From CAZZNQ01 sp964655775 (GTDB lineage Bacteria; Planctomycetota; Brocadiia; SM23-32): a stretch of DNA of 64,000 nt. This document shows positions 35,929-44,984 of this stretch, piece after piece. Position numbers and translations under genes: made by a program. The stretch covers positions 1-64,000 of the forward strand of contig CAZZNQ010000008.1 in assembly GCA_964655775.1 (NCBI GenBank), given 5' to 3'. The stretch's first letter is position 1. The number at the start of each line of letters is the position of its first letter. The notes beneath the pieces were generated by a model. It saw only the letters and a list, made by a program, of their open reading frames with translations, did no database searches and was not told the DNA's origin.

Positions 35929-37605
35929 TTAGAACTCCATTCGGGAGAAGGCTCTGATTCCCGCCCACATGGGCAACAGGCATGCGCCCAGTGAGAGCAA
36001 GACGGTGAACGTCAGCGCCACCGGAATCCAGCGGATGAAGGCTTCTGTCGTCCACGCGTCGACCATGTAGAGGTGCATTGGCACAACGACGGGCACCAAT
36101 GCGAAGATGATGAAGCATATGCTGCAGACCAGGTTCAGTGTGCCCCCGAAACTGCTGACGATCTTGGAGGGGTTGTCCGTGCCACGGCGCGGATAGACCG
36201 CACCGAGGCCCACTGCCATCCCGTTAAGGCCCGCGCACACGCAAGCCACGACGACGACGTGCACGAGGATAGTCCACAATGGCAACCCGATCACTATGTC
36301 GCTAAGCGTGATCAGGGAGGCACTCGCGGCGAACGTGCCGCCCGAGGAAAAGATGAATTTGCCCCACAGTATCGTCGACCTGGGCATGGGTAGGAGCCCC
36401 GTTATCCAGATGCGTCGGCCTTCCAGGCTCAGTTGGGGGAAGACGAAACGCGTGGTAAGGGTGGCGAGCGTCAGGCACGTTGCCCCCAGGTTAAGGGTGG
36501 AGATCAGGCTGTGCCAGTAGACTTCGAGCTGTTCGATGCCGAACCGTGGCAGGTTCAGGACATAGAGGCCCAGCAGCCCGAAGAAGAGCAAGAACTGGGA
36601 CCACTGGGGAGGGTCCCGGAAGAAGGTCTTCAGGTCTTTGACCACCAGCTCCTGCAGGCGCCCCGGCAAGAAGCCGCTCAGACTGCGGCAAAGGCGGTCG
36701 AACCATCCTGACGCCTGGTATTCCCTCCGGAACGACGACCCCTGAACTCGGCCCCAACTGCGGCGGTACAGCCGGCCTGCTCCCCAGTGCGACACGATCC
36801 CCAGGAAGAGCGTGTTCGACAACAGAAGCAGCAGATAGAAGCCGGCCTGCCCGGCGTCGCCCCTCCCGGCGGTCAGCATCCCTTGAGCAACCCAGCGGCT
36901 CGGAAGGGCCCAATGCTGGCAGATGGCTATGCGGTCCATAATCTGCTTGATGGCACCCTCGGTGAAAACGTCATCAGGCGTGCGTCGCCAGATCGGGATC
37001 GTCCAGACGGCCAGCAGAACGATCGTGGTCGACGCGAGCGCGATCAGTAGCGGCTTCTTGCGTCGCGGCAGCAGCGACGCCGTCAGAAGAGCGACCACGG
37101 CTCCCGCCTCGGTGAGCAGGATCAGAAAAAGCGCCGCCTGGACGACCGCGAAAAGGTAGAACGCTATGTGGGTAGAGAATACGAGTCCATATGCAAGGAT
37201 CATCGGCACCACCAGCGTGACCATGCCCCACCCGCTGAATACCAGAGAGTCCGAGCCTCTGTACGTGAAAACGGTGGCGGAAGGCGCCGGCAACACGGAC
37301 AGGAACTCCGTCTCCTCGCTTCCGTAGAGCGAGGCGTAGGCTATGATCGAGTTGCTGATGGTCATCATCACCATCAGCGACAGGAAGAAAAACGCGAAAA
37401 GGTAGTCCAGCAGCATGCCGCTGATCTCGCGGTAGCCGCGGATGAAGATGAACGCGTCAAGGAACATTCCGAACATGAGGGCCCAGAACAGGAGCAGCAG
37501 TCCGAACACGACAAGCATGCGCAACTTCGAATCGCGCACGAATTCTGCCACGGCGTGGCGCACACTCAGGGCCCGTATAGCTGCAAGATGCATTAGCTGG
37601 GCCAT
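35929..37605 (-). CDS. ABC-2-type exporter permease (large form)
   Basis: ATG 37605 lies 8 bases after the ATPase stop and gives 558 residues. The N-terminal AVAEFVRDSKLRMLVVFGLLLL segment begins about twelve hydrophobic helices, with a soluble stretch near the middle (FDRLCRSLSGFLPGRLQELVVKDLKTFFRDP, cited here as ELVVKDLKTFFRD) as in 'putative ABC exporter' double-length permeases. With the upstream ATPase it should form an export system; the substrate is unknown but the co-oriented glycosyltransferase suggests an envelope component. Confidence 0.8.
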   Translation of the reverse strand: MAQLMHLAAIRALSVRHAVAEFVRDSKLRMLVVFGLLLLFWALMFGMFLDAFIFIRGYREISGMLLDYLFAFFFLSLMVMMTISNSIIAYASLYGSEETEFLSVLPAPSATVFTYRGSDSLVFSGWGMVTLVVPMILAYGLVFSTHIAFYLFAVVQAALFLILLTEAGAVVALLTASLLPRRKKPLLIALASTTIVLLAVWTIPIWRRTPDDVFTEGAIKQIMDRIAICQHWALPSRWVAQGMLTAGRGDAGQAGFYLLLLLSNTLFLGIVSHWGAGRLYRRSWGRVQGSSFRREYQASGWFDRLCRSLSGFLPGRLQELVVKDLKTFFRDPPQWSQFLLFFGLLGLYVLNLPRFGIEQLEVYWHSLISTLNLGATCLTLATLTTRFVFPQLSLEGRRIWITGLLPMPRSTILWGKFIFSSGGTFAASASLITLSDIVIGLPLWTILVHVVVVACVCAGLNGMAVGLGAVYPRRGTDNPSKIVSSFGGTLNLVCSICFIIFALVPVVVPMHLYMVDAWTTEAFIRWIPVALTFTVLLSLGACLLPMWAGIRAFSRMEF

Positions 37606-37612
37606 GCCGTTT

Positions 37613-38350
37613 CTACCTTTCCGTCGGGACCGTTTCCTCGGTGAGACGCAGGAATGCGTCCTCCAGCCTTCGGTCAGTCTGAGCGGTGGCATATATGTCA
37701 TCCAGGCTGCCGAGTGCGATGATATTCCCCTCGCGGATGATGCCGACTCGATCAGCCGTCTCCTCGGCTACCCCGAGCGTATGTGTTGACATCAGGATCG
37801 CGGCGCCGGCGTTCGCACGTTCCCTGAGCACCGTCTTCAGCGTATTGGCCCCCTTCGGGTCGAGGCCCACCATCGGTTCGTCTATCACAATGGCAAGCGG
37901 GTTGTGCAGTAGTGCAGAGATTATCACCACTCGCTGCTTCATACCGTGCGAGTATGTCTCGCCGAGCTCGTCCAGGAAATGGCTTGCGTCGAAGCGTTCG
38001 GCCAGTTGTTCGATGCCGTGGCTTACTGCGCGTGGCTCCATGCCGTACATGGCCCCGACGAAGCGCAGGAACTCCCGGCCTGTTAGCTTTTCGTAGATGA
38101 ACGGCTGATCAGGCACATAGCTGAGCAGAAATTTCGCGGCGACGTGTTCGGTCTGCATGTCGTGCCCCCCAACGGTCACGCGCCCGGAAGTGGGGCGCAG
38201 AAGGCCCGTCACCATCTTGATGGTTGTCGTCTTCCCGGCTCCGTTCGGACCCAGGAACACGAAGAATTCGCCGGCCGGGATCTCCAGGTCGAGGGAGTTG
38301 ACGGCCACCAGATCACCGAAGCATTTCGTCAGGCTCTCTATCTTTATCAT
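37613..38350 (-). CDS. ABC exporter ATPase
   Basis: Complete 245-residue ATPase: Walker A GPNGAGKTT, Q-loop region YVPDQPFIYEKLTGREF, signature YSHGMKQR (a common variant of LSGGQ in ABC-2 exporters), Walker B AIVIDEPMVGLDP and H-loop MSTHTLGVAEE. Its start overlaps the 3' end of the glycosyltransferase gene by 38 bases, and the permease follows after 7 bases, so the three genes form one tightly coupled operon. Confidence 0.93.
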   Translation of the reverse strand: MIKIESLTKCFGDLVAVNSLDLEIPAGEFFVFLGPNGAGKTTTIKMVTGLLRPTSGRVTVGGHDMQTEHVAAKFLLSYVPDQPFIYEKLTGREFLRFVGAMYGMEPRAVSHGIEQLAERFDASHFLDELGETYSHGMKQRVVIISALLHNPLAIVIDEPMVGLDPKGANTLKTVLRERANAGAAILMSTHTLGVAEETADRVGIIREGNIIALGSLDDIYATAQTDRRLEDAFLRLTEETVPTER

Positions 38351-39431
38351 CCTCGGAGATTCCTCGGGATGGCTGGAGTCTCAAGGCATCGCGACAGGCG
38401 TCAAACACGATCTGAGGCGTAATGTCTTCCATGCAGCGATGGTCTCGTGGGCAGCTCTTCTTCTGACAGGGCCCGCAGTCCACGTCAACGCGCACCACGT
38501 GGTCGTTTGGTCTCGTGCTGGTCGAGTAGTCGGGGTGCGTGGGCCCCATGATGCACACTGTCGGCACGCCAAGCGCGACCCCGTAATGCCGAGGCCCCGA
38601 ATCCGTAGTCACAAGCAGTCTGCTGCGGACAACGACACACTTGAGAAGGTGAAGATCTATGTTGCCGCCGGCCAGGTCGACGACGTGGCATCCCGCCGCG
38701 GCCGCAATAGCGTCGTGCAGGGGAAGTGTCGACGGCCCCCCTACGAGGCCGATCTGTGCGCCGTACTCGGCGGCGAGCAGATCGGCAAGTCTGGCAAAGC
38801 GGTCCGCAGGCCAGTGTTTCGATGGTCCATAGCCGGCGCCGGCGTGCATCAGGAACATTGGCCGGTCCGGTTCTATGCCTTCGTCTTCCATTGCCTGGAG
38901 GGCGCGGGCCATGTCCTCATCGGTAAAGAACAGCTCGGTATCATTCCCGACATCAGGTATGCCCACGGCACGCGCCAGTCCCAGGTAATAATCGGCCATG
39001 TAGGTCGGCCGAAAGGCCCCGTCCAGCTGTGGCCGCGGGACCGCATCCGTGAGGAGGGGCGAACGCAGGTCGCGCGCATAGCCGACGCGGACACGAACAC
39101 GCCCCATCCAGAACATCAGCGCCGAGCTGAATGAGTTGGGCAGCACGAGCCCTAGATCGAAGCGCCGATGCGCCAGGGCCCTGCCAGCCCCAAGAAATGC
39201 GAGCGCTGTAGACATCGCATCCGGCCTGTAGACGAGGATGTCGTCGAACCACGGCGTTCGCTTCAGCACCGGTAGCACACGCTCTCTTATCACGAGTGCA
39301 ATGTGTGCGCCAGGAAACCGCCGCCTGAGCGCCCTCAGCAGGGGAGTGGCCATTACCACGTCGCCTACCCAGTTGGGCATGCGCACGCAGATGCGCTCGA
39401 CCGCGACTTCCCACAGTGAAGGATTTCCCAT
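38313..39431 (-). CDS. GT9 glycosyltransferase, LPS heptosyltransferase II-like
   Basis: The core opens with ICVRMPNWVGDVVMATPLLR, the heptosyltransferase signature, so the start should be close; ATG 39431 is preferred over ATG 39500. Further motifs are MFLMHAGAGYGPSKHWPADR (nucleotide-sugar loop), LVTTDSGPRHYGVALGVPTV (donor site TDSGPxH) and a late cysteine group (CGPCQKKSCPRDHRCMEDI) typical of GT9 proteins. It would transfer heptose or a related sugar to lipid A core on the cytoplasmic side, which supports a diderm envelope. It heads the operon with the ABC-2 exporter genes and is divergent from dapB. Confidence 0.9.
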   Translation of the reverse strand: MGNPSLWEVAVERICVRMPNWVGDVVMATPLLRALRRRFPGAHIALVIRERVLPVLKRTPWFDDILVYRPDAMSTALAFLGAGRALAHRRFDLGLVLPNSFSSALMFWMGRVRVRVGYARDLRSPLLTDAVPRPQLDGAFRPTYMADYYLGLARAVGIPDVGNDTELFFTDEDMARALQAMEDEGIEPDRPMFLMHAGAGYGPSKHWPADRFARLADLLAAEYGAQIGLVGGPSTLPLHDAIAAAAGCHVVDLAGGNIDLHLLKCVVVRSRLLVTTDSGPRHYGVALGVPTVCIMGPTHPDYSTSTRPNDHVVRVDVDCGPCQKKSCPRDHRCMEDITPQIVFDACRDALRLQPSRGISEDDKDREPDEMLR

Positions 39432-39581
39432 TTGTGGCGTCTTCTTGTAGGTCCGAGACTGGCTCAAGTTCTTGCCCTGAATCGGAATATAGCCTATCAT
39501 AGCCGGCCCTCAGGCCGCCACTCAGCCGGGCTCTTTCCCGGGATGGCGAATGCTATTGACATGTATAGAAAGCGTAAACAT

Positions 39582-40370
39582 ATGAGACTGGCAGTCAACG
39601 GCGCTGCGGGCGCAATGGGAAGGCGAATCATCGCGTTAGCATCGGAGGCGTCGGATATTTGGATCGTGGCTGCGGCGGACCGAAAGGATCACCCCGATCT
39701 TGGCAAGGATGTCGGAACGTTGTCCGGGATCGGGGCGCTCGACGTTGCGCTGTCGTCTGATCTTTCGGGAGAGTCGGATGTTGTTGTCGACTTCAGTGCT
39801 CCGGCTGCAACCGTTAAAACCGCAAGGATTTGTGCCGACTTGGGAGCGGGATTGGTCGTTGGCACGACCGGTCTGTCCGAAGAGGATGTCCGCTATCTGG
39901 GGAAGGATGTGGCAGATAGCATCCCTGTCCTGTTGGCCCCCAACATGTCGCTGGGTGTGAACATCGTGCTCGACATTGCCTGCCGCATGGCGCGCGCATT
40001 GCCCGCGTCGTATGACATTGAGATCGTGGAGATGCATCACAGGCGCAAGAAGGACGCCCCAAGTGGGACGGCGAGGGAGATCGCCCGTCGCCTGCGAGGG
40101 GTCCTGAGTCGCGACGAATCCAGCGTGTGCTACGGTCGAGAAGGCATGGTTGGCGCCAGGCCCGAGGGGGAGATCGGGGTGCACGCGGTGCGAGGCGGCG
40201 ACGTCGTCGGCGAGCACACTGTCATTTTCGCGGGGGACGGCGAACGGATTGAGGTGACACACAGTGCGGGAAGCCGAGACGTTTTTGCGCATGGGGCAAT
40301 CCAGGCCGCGCGGTTCATCTATGGCAAGCCGGCGGGGCTGTACACGATGTCGGATGTGCTCGAGTCTTGA
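39582..40370 (+). CDS. dapB: 4-hydroxy-tetrahydrodipicolinate reductase
   Basis: ATG 39582 begins directly at the Rossmann strand; ATG 39561 would add seven residues. The 262-residue enzyme has the nucleotide-binding VNGAAGAMGRRI, DFSAPAA, GTTGLSE, APNMSLGVNI, catalytic EMHHRRKKDAPSGTA (His-His and Lys, SGTA loop) and C-terminal GVHAVRGGDVVGEH. It makes tetrahydrodipicolinate for lysine and diaminopimelate, hence peptidoglycan. No other dap gene is adjacent. Confidence 0.96.
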   Translation: MRLAVNGAAGAMGRRIIALASEASDIWIVAAADRKDHPDLGKDVGTLSGIGALDVALSSDLSGESDVVVDFSAPAATVKTARICADLGAGLVVGTTGLSEEDVRYLGKDVADSIPVLLAPNMSLGVNIVLDIACRMARALPASYDIEIVEMHHRRKKDAPSGTAREIARRLRGVLSRDESSVCYGREGMVGARPEGEIGVHAVRGGDVVGEHTVIFAGDGERIEVTHSAGSRDVFAHGAIQAARFIYGKPAGLYTMSDVLES

Positions 40371-41160
40371 TCCCACAGCTTGTAAAACGGCACATCTGGG
40401 CGGGCCGCGATGCTAACGGTTCGTCTTTATGAGTTGGCAACTCATAAATGGCAGGCGGTGTGCAGGCTCCGACACGATGTGTTTCTTTGTGAGCTCGAGC
40501 AGGGGCTACCGAATGAACCGGTGGCAGCGTCCCATCAACAAGGGCCTCTTGGCACCGGTTTTAGACTCGGTGGATTCCGCGCCAGAAGGCCGCCTTCCGC
40601 GCTGGAGTTCTCCTGGTTCATCAGGCCAAACGATCCAAACGCACGGCAGCCCTTGTGCGGGGACGCGTCTGGCCGTCCCGGTCACGCTCAGGACCAAGCG
40701 AAAGCCACTAGGGCCGCTGCGAGATCACACTACGACTATTCTGGCCGGTAAGGCCGACTTCCGCACACGCAAGAGGCGAAATACAAAGGAGCATCTCGAA
40801 ACCGGATAGCTCAGAGCGACCAAGTGAACGGGCAAGCGGCTGCACAACTTTCTCCAGAACTGCGCACGGACAACCGTTCCGGAAGAGAGAAAGTCCGGCA
40901 GACATAACGCATACGGCCACGGGCTTTACCTTTAGGGTATCACGCAGCCATGCAGCATCCATAGGGACCGCAAAGCACCAGCGCCTACAGGCGCAGGACA
41001 GCGCATGCGCCCAGAGAAAGCCCAACGCGTCCGTCGCTGAGTCGAAGTGCGATGGAGTCACGCTTTGAGGCCGATTGGCGCATGGGCGGCCTATGCGACC
41101 CACCAGGTGCACGCTGGGCGCACATAATATATGTTATCGGACGTGCAACGGATGGGAGTT
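40371..41160. other. Gene-free region after dapB
   Basis: Several overlapping short frames exist on both strands (for example a 134-codon frame at 40708-41112 on the minus strand) but none shows family motifs, a convincing ribosome site or neighbour continuity. GAGAGAAAGTCCGG near 40877 recalls a fragment of the RNase P RNA core, but no other RNase P element is present. I see no supported feature. Confidence 0.4.
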
Positions 41161-41168
41161 GTGGTCAC

Positions 41169-41211
41169 GCGGAAATGGTTTTTCCAATATTGCGGAAATG
41201 GTTTTGCCAAT
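41169..41211 (+). repeat. Tandem 20-bp direct repeat, 23-bp period
   Basis: GCGGAAATGGTTTTTCCAAT (41169-41188) and GCGGAAATGGTTTTGCCAAT (41192-41211) differ at one base and are spaced by three. The first copy can fold on itself (GGAAA with TTTCC). They begin the structured stretch described in the next entry. Confidence 0.85.
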
Positions 41212-41222
41212 GTCCGTAGGAT

Positions 41223-41448
41223 CGGGGTTTTTCGGGCATAAAATCCCCGTCGGCTATCAGCTGGGTTTTCTCGCTGGCCGTCGGGGTATACTACATCTTG
41301 TAGGGTGCGGCTTCGGGCAGATTGCCGGCTCTTTGGCCGGCCTGCAGCATGCTTTCAGTCCCCGTTAAGCGGCCTTTCAGGCCGGAATTCCCTGGCGGCG
41401 TTCGCCGCCAGCCGTAGCGCACCAGCTTTGCCTCGACTCGGGCAAGGC
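41223..41448 (+). ncRNA. Candidate structured RNA: run of hairpins with competing stems
   Basis: Six stems lie in 226 bases: A, CGGGG(T)TTTT with AAAA(T)CCCCG (41223-41249); B, CCCCGTCGGC with GCCGTCGGGG plus inner CAGC/GCTG (41245-41286); C, GCCGGC twice (41324-41341); D, CGGCC/GGCCG (41370-41384); E, CTGGCGGC/GCCGCCAG with GTTC loop (41392-41411); F, GCTTTGCC/GGCAAGGC (41425-41448). A and B share bases 41245-41249 and cannot form together, as in switching RNAs. Strand is not determined, and no known RNA family is recognised. It ends 600 bases before the nickel/cobalt transporter operon. Other explanations are mobile-element debris or repeated palindromes. Confidence 0.45.
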
Positions 41449-42049
41449 TCCTGGCGCGGCCACGATTCCATGCGTCGCCGGATTGTGCCCGCTCGGGCCC
41501 CTTGTGCTGCGCGTTCAATGTCATAGGTGTATCCGTGCCTCATCCGTTCCTCTGATGATGTCGGATTTGCTCAGCACGGCGTGTGGACGCATGTGAGACT
41601 GGCTTGCTTCTGGGGATCGGACGGTTCGGATGGGCTTTCTGGAGTGCGGGTCTTTGTTTGGCCACGCACTCCCCTGTTGAAAGTCGTGGCGGCTTCCGCC
41701 GGCAGGTGGTGCGACGCAGGTGCGGCTAAGGGTGTTGGCCGATACCATCGGATACCCCGTGAGGACGCCGGTGGTCAGCAGGTGAAAGAAATCGTGCACA
41801 GTTGGCCGCCGCGATTTGGTCGCGAAAGGCAGGTTCGTCTGCTCACATTTGACTTTTCCAACAAGGAGGTTTAGCTTTTCATATGCGTGCTACGAATGAG
41901 GAAGAGGTGCTACATCGTTAGGCTCTGGTTGAAGTACTGACCATCCGCTTACAGCACCGCAATGGTCGGTGCGGTTCGGACGGAGCCGGTAACTGCCGGG
42001 GTTTGGTCGTTCTCCGGCAAGCAACGTTGAGAATGAGGGAGGTTGCAGA
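41449..42049. other. Gene-free leader region before Ni/Co transporter operon
   Basis: About 600 bases without a supported gene. I looked for a cobalamin riboswitch, expected for some CbiM operons, and did not find its core motifs. The last bases carry GAGGGAGG as the ribosome site of the first transporter gene. Confidence 0.4.
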
Positions 42050-42826
42050 ATGACGCATCGAGTGCAGGCCATGCTCGTACTGCCACTGGTGGTAGCCGCC
42101 GCCGGTTCTGCGTGGGCGCATTTCCAGGTTCTCGTACCGTCAACGGACATCGTGACGGCCGCAGGGCCCAAGACGGTCGATCTGGATATTGTCTTCACGC
42201 ATCCGATGGAGTTGGGTCCGGCGATGCAGATGGCGCCGCCGCAGCAGTTCGGCGTCCTGGTCGACGGGGAGAAGCATGACCTCAAGGAACTCCTCAAATC
42301 AAGGAGGGTGGATGGCAAGACCGCTTATGAGGCCGCCTATCGCATAAGGCGGCCCGGCGACTACGTTTTCTTCCTCGAGCCCGCCCCCTACTGGGAGCCG
42401 GCCGAGCAGAAGATGATAGTGCACTACACCAAGGTTGTGGTGGACGCCTTCGACGCGGAGGAAGGCTGGGACGAGATGGTCGGGTTCCCGGTTGAAATCG
42501 AGCCCCTTGTCCGTCCCTACGGCTTGTGGACCGGCAATGCCTTCCGCGGCATTGTCAAGAAGGACGGCGAGCCCGTTCCGTTCGCCGAGGTAGAGGTGGA
42601 GTACTACAATACCGGTCGCCAGGTCGAGCCCCCGGCCGATCCGTTCGTGACTCAGGTCGTCAAGGCCGATGCCAACGGCGTTTTCTCCTACGTTATGCCG
42701 CGCGCCGGATGGTGGGCCTTTGCCGCGCTGATTGACGGCGATGAGAAGATGAAGAACCCTGGCGGCGAGTCCGTTGAAGTGGAACTGGGCGGGCTGATGT
42801 GGGTGAAGACGGTGGACATGCGCTGA
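42050..42826 (+). CDS. DUF4198 (NikK-like) periplasmic Ni/Co uptake component
   Basis: GAGGGAGG precedes the ATG; 258 residues. A signal peptide ends SAWA, so the mature protein would start with [10 protein letters not shown], the common start of DUF4198 proteins. The fold is beta-rich ([74 protein letters not shown]). In other bacteria DUF4198/NikK proteins are encoded with NikM-type ECF transporters and are thought to present nickel or cobalt. First gene of the transporter operon. Confidence 0.88.
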   Translation: MTHRVQAMLVLPLVVAAAGSAWAHFQVLVPSTDIVTAAGPKTVDLDIVFTHPMELGPAMQMAPPQQFGVLVDGEKHDLKELLKSRRVDGKTAYEAAYRIRRPGDYVFFLEPAPYWEPAEQKMIVHYTKVVVDAFDAEEGWDEMVGFPVEIEPLVRPYGLWTGNAFRGIVKKDGEPVPFAEVEVEYYNTGRQVEPPADPFVTQVVKADANGVFSYVMPRAGWWAFAALIDGDEKMKNPGGESVEVELGGLMWVKTVDMR

Positions 42827-42928
42827 CCACGTGCACGGAGGCGCGAGGGACCATTCCTCTGGCCCGCAATGCGTTGCGCCGCGGTATGCGGGCGTCAGAC
42901 GCAATTCTGATAGTGCAGGATCGGTTCT

Positions 42929-43567
42929 ATGCATATTTCGGAGGGAGTGCTCTCGGCGCCGGTGCTGGTCGGCGGCGGCGTTCTGGCCGCAGCCGGCATC
43001 GCCGTTGGCTTGCGTCGGCTTGACTACGAGCGTGTGCCGCAGGCGGCCGTGCTGTCGTCGGCATTCTTCGTAGCGTCCCTGATCCGCGTGCCCGCGCCTC
43101 CGTCAAGCGCACACTTGGTATTGAACGGCCTTGTGGGCATGCTGCTAGGCTGGGCGGCTTTCCCGGTGCTTTTCATCGCACTGCTGCTCCAGGCCGTCCT
43201 CTTCGGTTTCGGGGGTCTGAGCGTGCTGGGCGTCAATACAGTGGTTATGGGGGCGCCCGCCATCGGCTGTTATCTTGCCTTCGGGCGCTGGCTACGACGT
43301 GCACGGGGCCGCACGGTCTTCAGCCTGGGTTTCGCTGCCGGCGTGGGGGGCATTGTCGGTGGCTTACTGCTGCTTGCCCTTGCCTTGGTGACGACCGGCG
43401 AGGCTTTTACAACGGTTGCCGCCCTTGTCCTCGTGGCCCATGTGCCCGTAGCATTGACGGAGGGCATGGTGACGGGAGCCGTGCTCGCCTTCCTCCGACA
43501 GGTCAGACCCGAAATGCTCGACGGGCTCACAGGCGGTCCGTCCATGAAGGAGACGGCAGATGAGTAG
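42929..43567 (+). CDS. cbiM: CbiM/NikM substrate-specific membrane component
   Basis: The N-terminus MHISEG is the hallmark of this family: in NikM structures the amino group and His2 bind the metal, together with a His matching H62 in PPSSAHLVLNG. The 212-residue protein has about six to seven hydrophobic helices and later FGGLSVLGVNTVVMGAPA. It selects Ni2+ or Co2+; sequence alone does not tell which. Its end overlaps the NikL-like start by eight bases. Confidence 0.95.
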   Translation: MHISEGVLSAPVLVGGGVLAAAGIAVGLRRLDYERVPQAAVLSSAFFVASLIRVPAPPSSAHLVLNGLVGMLLGWAAFPVLFIALLLQAVLFGFGGLSVLGVNTVVMGAPAIGCYLAFGRWLRRARGRTVFSLGFAAGVGGIVGGLLLLALALVTTGEAFTTVAALVLVAHVPVALTEGMVTGAVLAFLRQVRPEMLDGLTGGPSMKETADE

Positions 43568-44228
43568 CGCTCGCAACCTATGCGCGATCATCATGGCGCT
43601 GGTCCTGATGACCGCTGGAGCGGCCGAGGCCCACAAACTGAAGGTCTTCGCGACCGGAGACGGCAGGAAGATCACGGGCTACGCCTACTTCCCCGGCGGG
43701 GGGCGCGCGCAGGATCTTGTCGTCACGGCCCTGGCCCCAGACGGCTTCGCTCTCGGAGAGGCAATTACGAACGCGGAGGGAGAGTTCAGCATCGCAGTCA
43801 GGTATCGCTGCGACCACCGGCTCGTAGTGCAGACGCAGGACGGTCACAAGGCGGTTTTCGTCGTTGGGGCATCCGAACTTGCAACCGATCTGCCTCCGCT
43901 GGGAACCGGTGCAGGAAACGTGCTAGCGAGCGAACAGGCAGTAGCGCCCGAGGGCAGAATGGCTGCAGGCGAGACGGCCGGAGCAGAAGATTCCGTCGAT
44001 GCGCCGCCTGGGACATCAGATCGGGACATGCTCCAATCGGCCGTGGCGGAGGCCGTCCGCGAGCAGGTGCGCCCTCTTCGCGAGCAACTCGAGAGCTACG
44101 AGGAGCGGGTCCGCCTTCATGATGTGTTGGGCGGCATAGGTTACGTCTTCGGCATCGGCGGCGTTGCCTTCTACTTCCTGGGCATCCGTCGGCGCGAGTC
44201 GGGCAGCGTTCGGAACACGGGGGATTGA
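43560..44228 (+). CDS. NikL-like accessory membrane protein of Ni/Co ECF transporter
   Basis: 222 residues. A signal sequence ends AAEA, giving a mature start HKLKVFATGDGRKI; a short beta-sandwich domain follows (TGYAYFPGGG; TNAEGEFSIAVR), then a low-complexity Ala/Gly/Glu linker, a coiled-coil segment (EAVREQVRPLREQLESYEER) and one C-terminal membrane helix (VLGGIGYVFGIGGVAFYFLG). This layout fits NikL accessory proteins, which replace CbiN in some systems. The gene overlaps cbiM and is followed six bases later by cbiQ. Confidence 0.82.
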   Translation: MSSARNLCAIIMALVLMTAGAAEAHKLKVFATGDGRKITGYAYFPGGGRAQDLVVTALAPDGFALGEAITNAEGEFSIAVRYRCDHRLVVQTQDGHKAVFVVGASELATDLPPLGTGAGNVLASEQAVAPEGRMAAGETAGAEDSVDAPPGTSDRDMLQSAVAEAVREQVRPLREQLESYEERVRLHDVLGGIGYVFGIGGVAFYFLGIRRRESGSVRNTGD

Positions 44229-44234
44229 TTCGGC

Positions 44235-44984
44235 ATGGTGTGCGAGACGTTCTCACAGGGCGGATCCGCTATCCACAGGCTGGATCCGCGGGGCCGCGTC
44301 ATCGTGGCGGTCGCGTTCTCCCTGATCGTCGCAGTCGTGAGCCGATTCAGCGCACTTGGCGTGGGCCTCGCGCTCTCGCTCGCGGCAGCGGTGGCAGCCC
44401 GGTTGCCCGTCATGCCGACACTGAAGCGGATGGCCGGCGTCAACGCCTTTCTGGTTCTGCTCTGGGTCGTTCTGCCGCTGACGACACCAGGCGCTGCAGT
44501 CTTCCATGTGGAGCCGCTCTCATTCAGCGCCGCGGGCGCGACGATGGCTGGTCTGATCACGCTTAAGGCCAACGCCATCGTCCTCATGTTCACCGCGCTG
44601 ATCAGCACGCTTGAGCTGACCACCCTTGGGCACGCGATGGGCCATCTACGGCTGCCGCACAAACTTACGCACCTCTTCCTGTTCACCGTCCGCTACATCG
44701 ATGTTCTTCACCACGAGTACGACCGGCTGCGACAGGCCATGAAAGTGCGGGGCTTTCGTCCCGGGGTGAACGTCCACACGTGTCGCACGATCGGCCATCT
44801 TGTTGGCATGCTGCTCGTGAAGAGCCTGGACCGCAGCGAACGGGTATTCGCCGCGATGAAGTGCCGGGGCTTCCAGGGCCGATTCTACATGCTTGATCAC
44901 TTCGCCCTTGCTTCTCGCGACGTTGTGTTCGGTGCGCTGTCGTTGGCCGCGCTAATGGCTCTTGCCTGGATGGCGTGGGCATGA
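44235..44984 (+). CDS. cbiQ: CbiQ/EcfT energy-coupling membrane component
   Basis: 249 residues with about five hydrophobic helices and RLDPRGRVIVAVAFSL-like start (HRLDPRGRVIVAVAFS). Two coupling Ala-Arg-Gly-type motifs are visible as MKVRGFRPG and MKCRGFQGR, the helices that dock on the ATPase in ECF transporters. It links the metal-specific CbiM to CbiO. The TGA overlaps the cbiO ATG. Confidence 0.93.
   Translation: MVCETFSQGGSAIHRLDPRGRVIVAVAFSLIVAVVSRFSALGVGLALSLAAAVAARLPVMPTLKRMAGVNAFLVLLWVVLPLTTPGAAVFHVEPLSFSAAGATMAGLITLKANAIVLMFTALISTLELTTLGHAMGHLRLPHKLTHLFLFTVRYIDVLHHEYDRLRQAMKVRGFRPGVNVHTCRTIGHLVGMLLVKSLDRSERVFAAMKCRGFQGRFYMLDHFALASRDVVFGALSLAALMALAWMAWA

Noticed and set aside
40865..40900. 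RNase P RNA-like GAGAGAAAGTCCGG
   Set aside because: Only this short similarity; no matching helices, second conserved region or 3' domain nearby.
41449..42049. Cobalamin riboswitch expected before a CbiM-type operon
   Set aside because: Core motifs of the riboswitch were not found on the plus strand; absence fits nickel as likely substrate but does not prove it.
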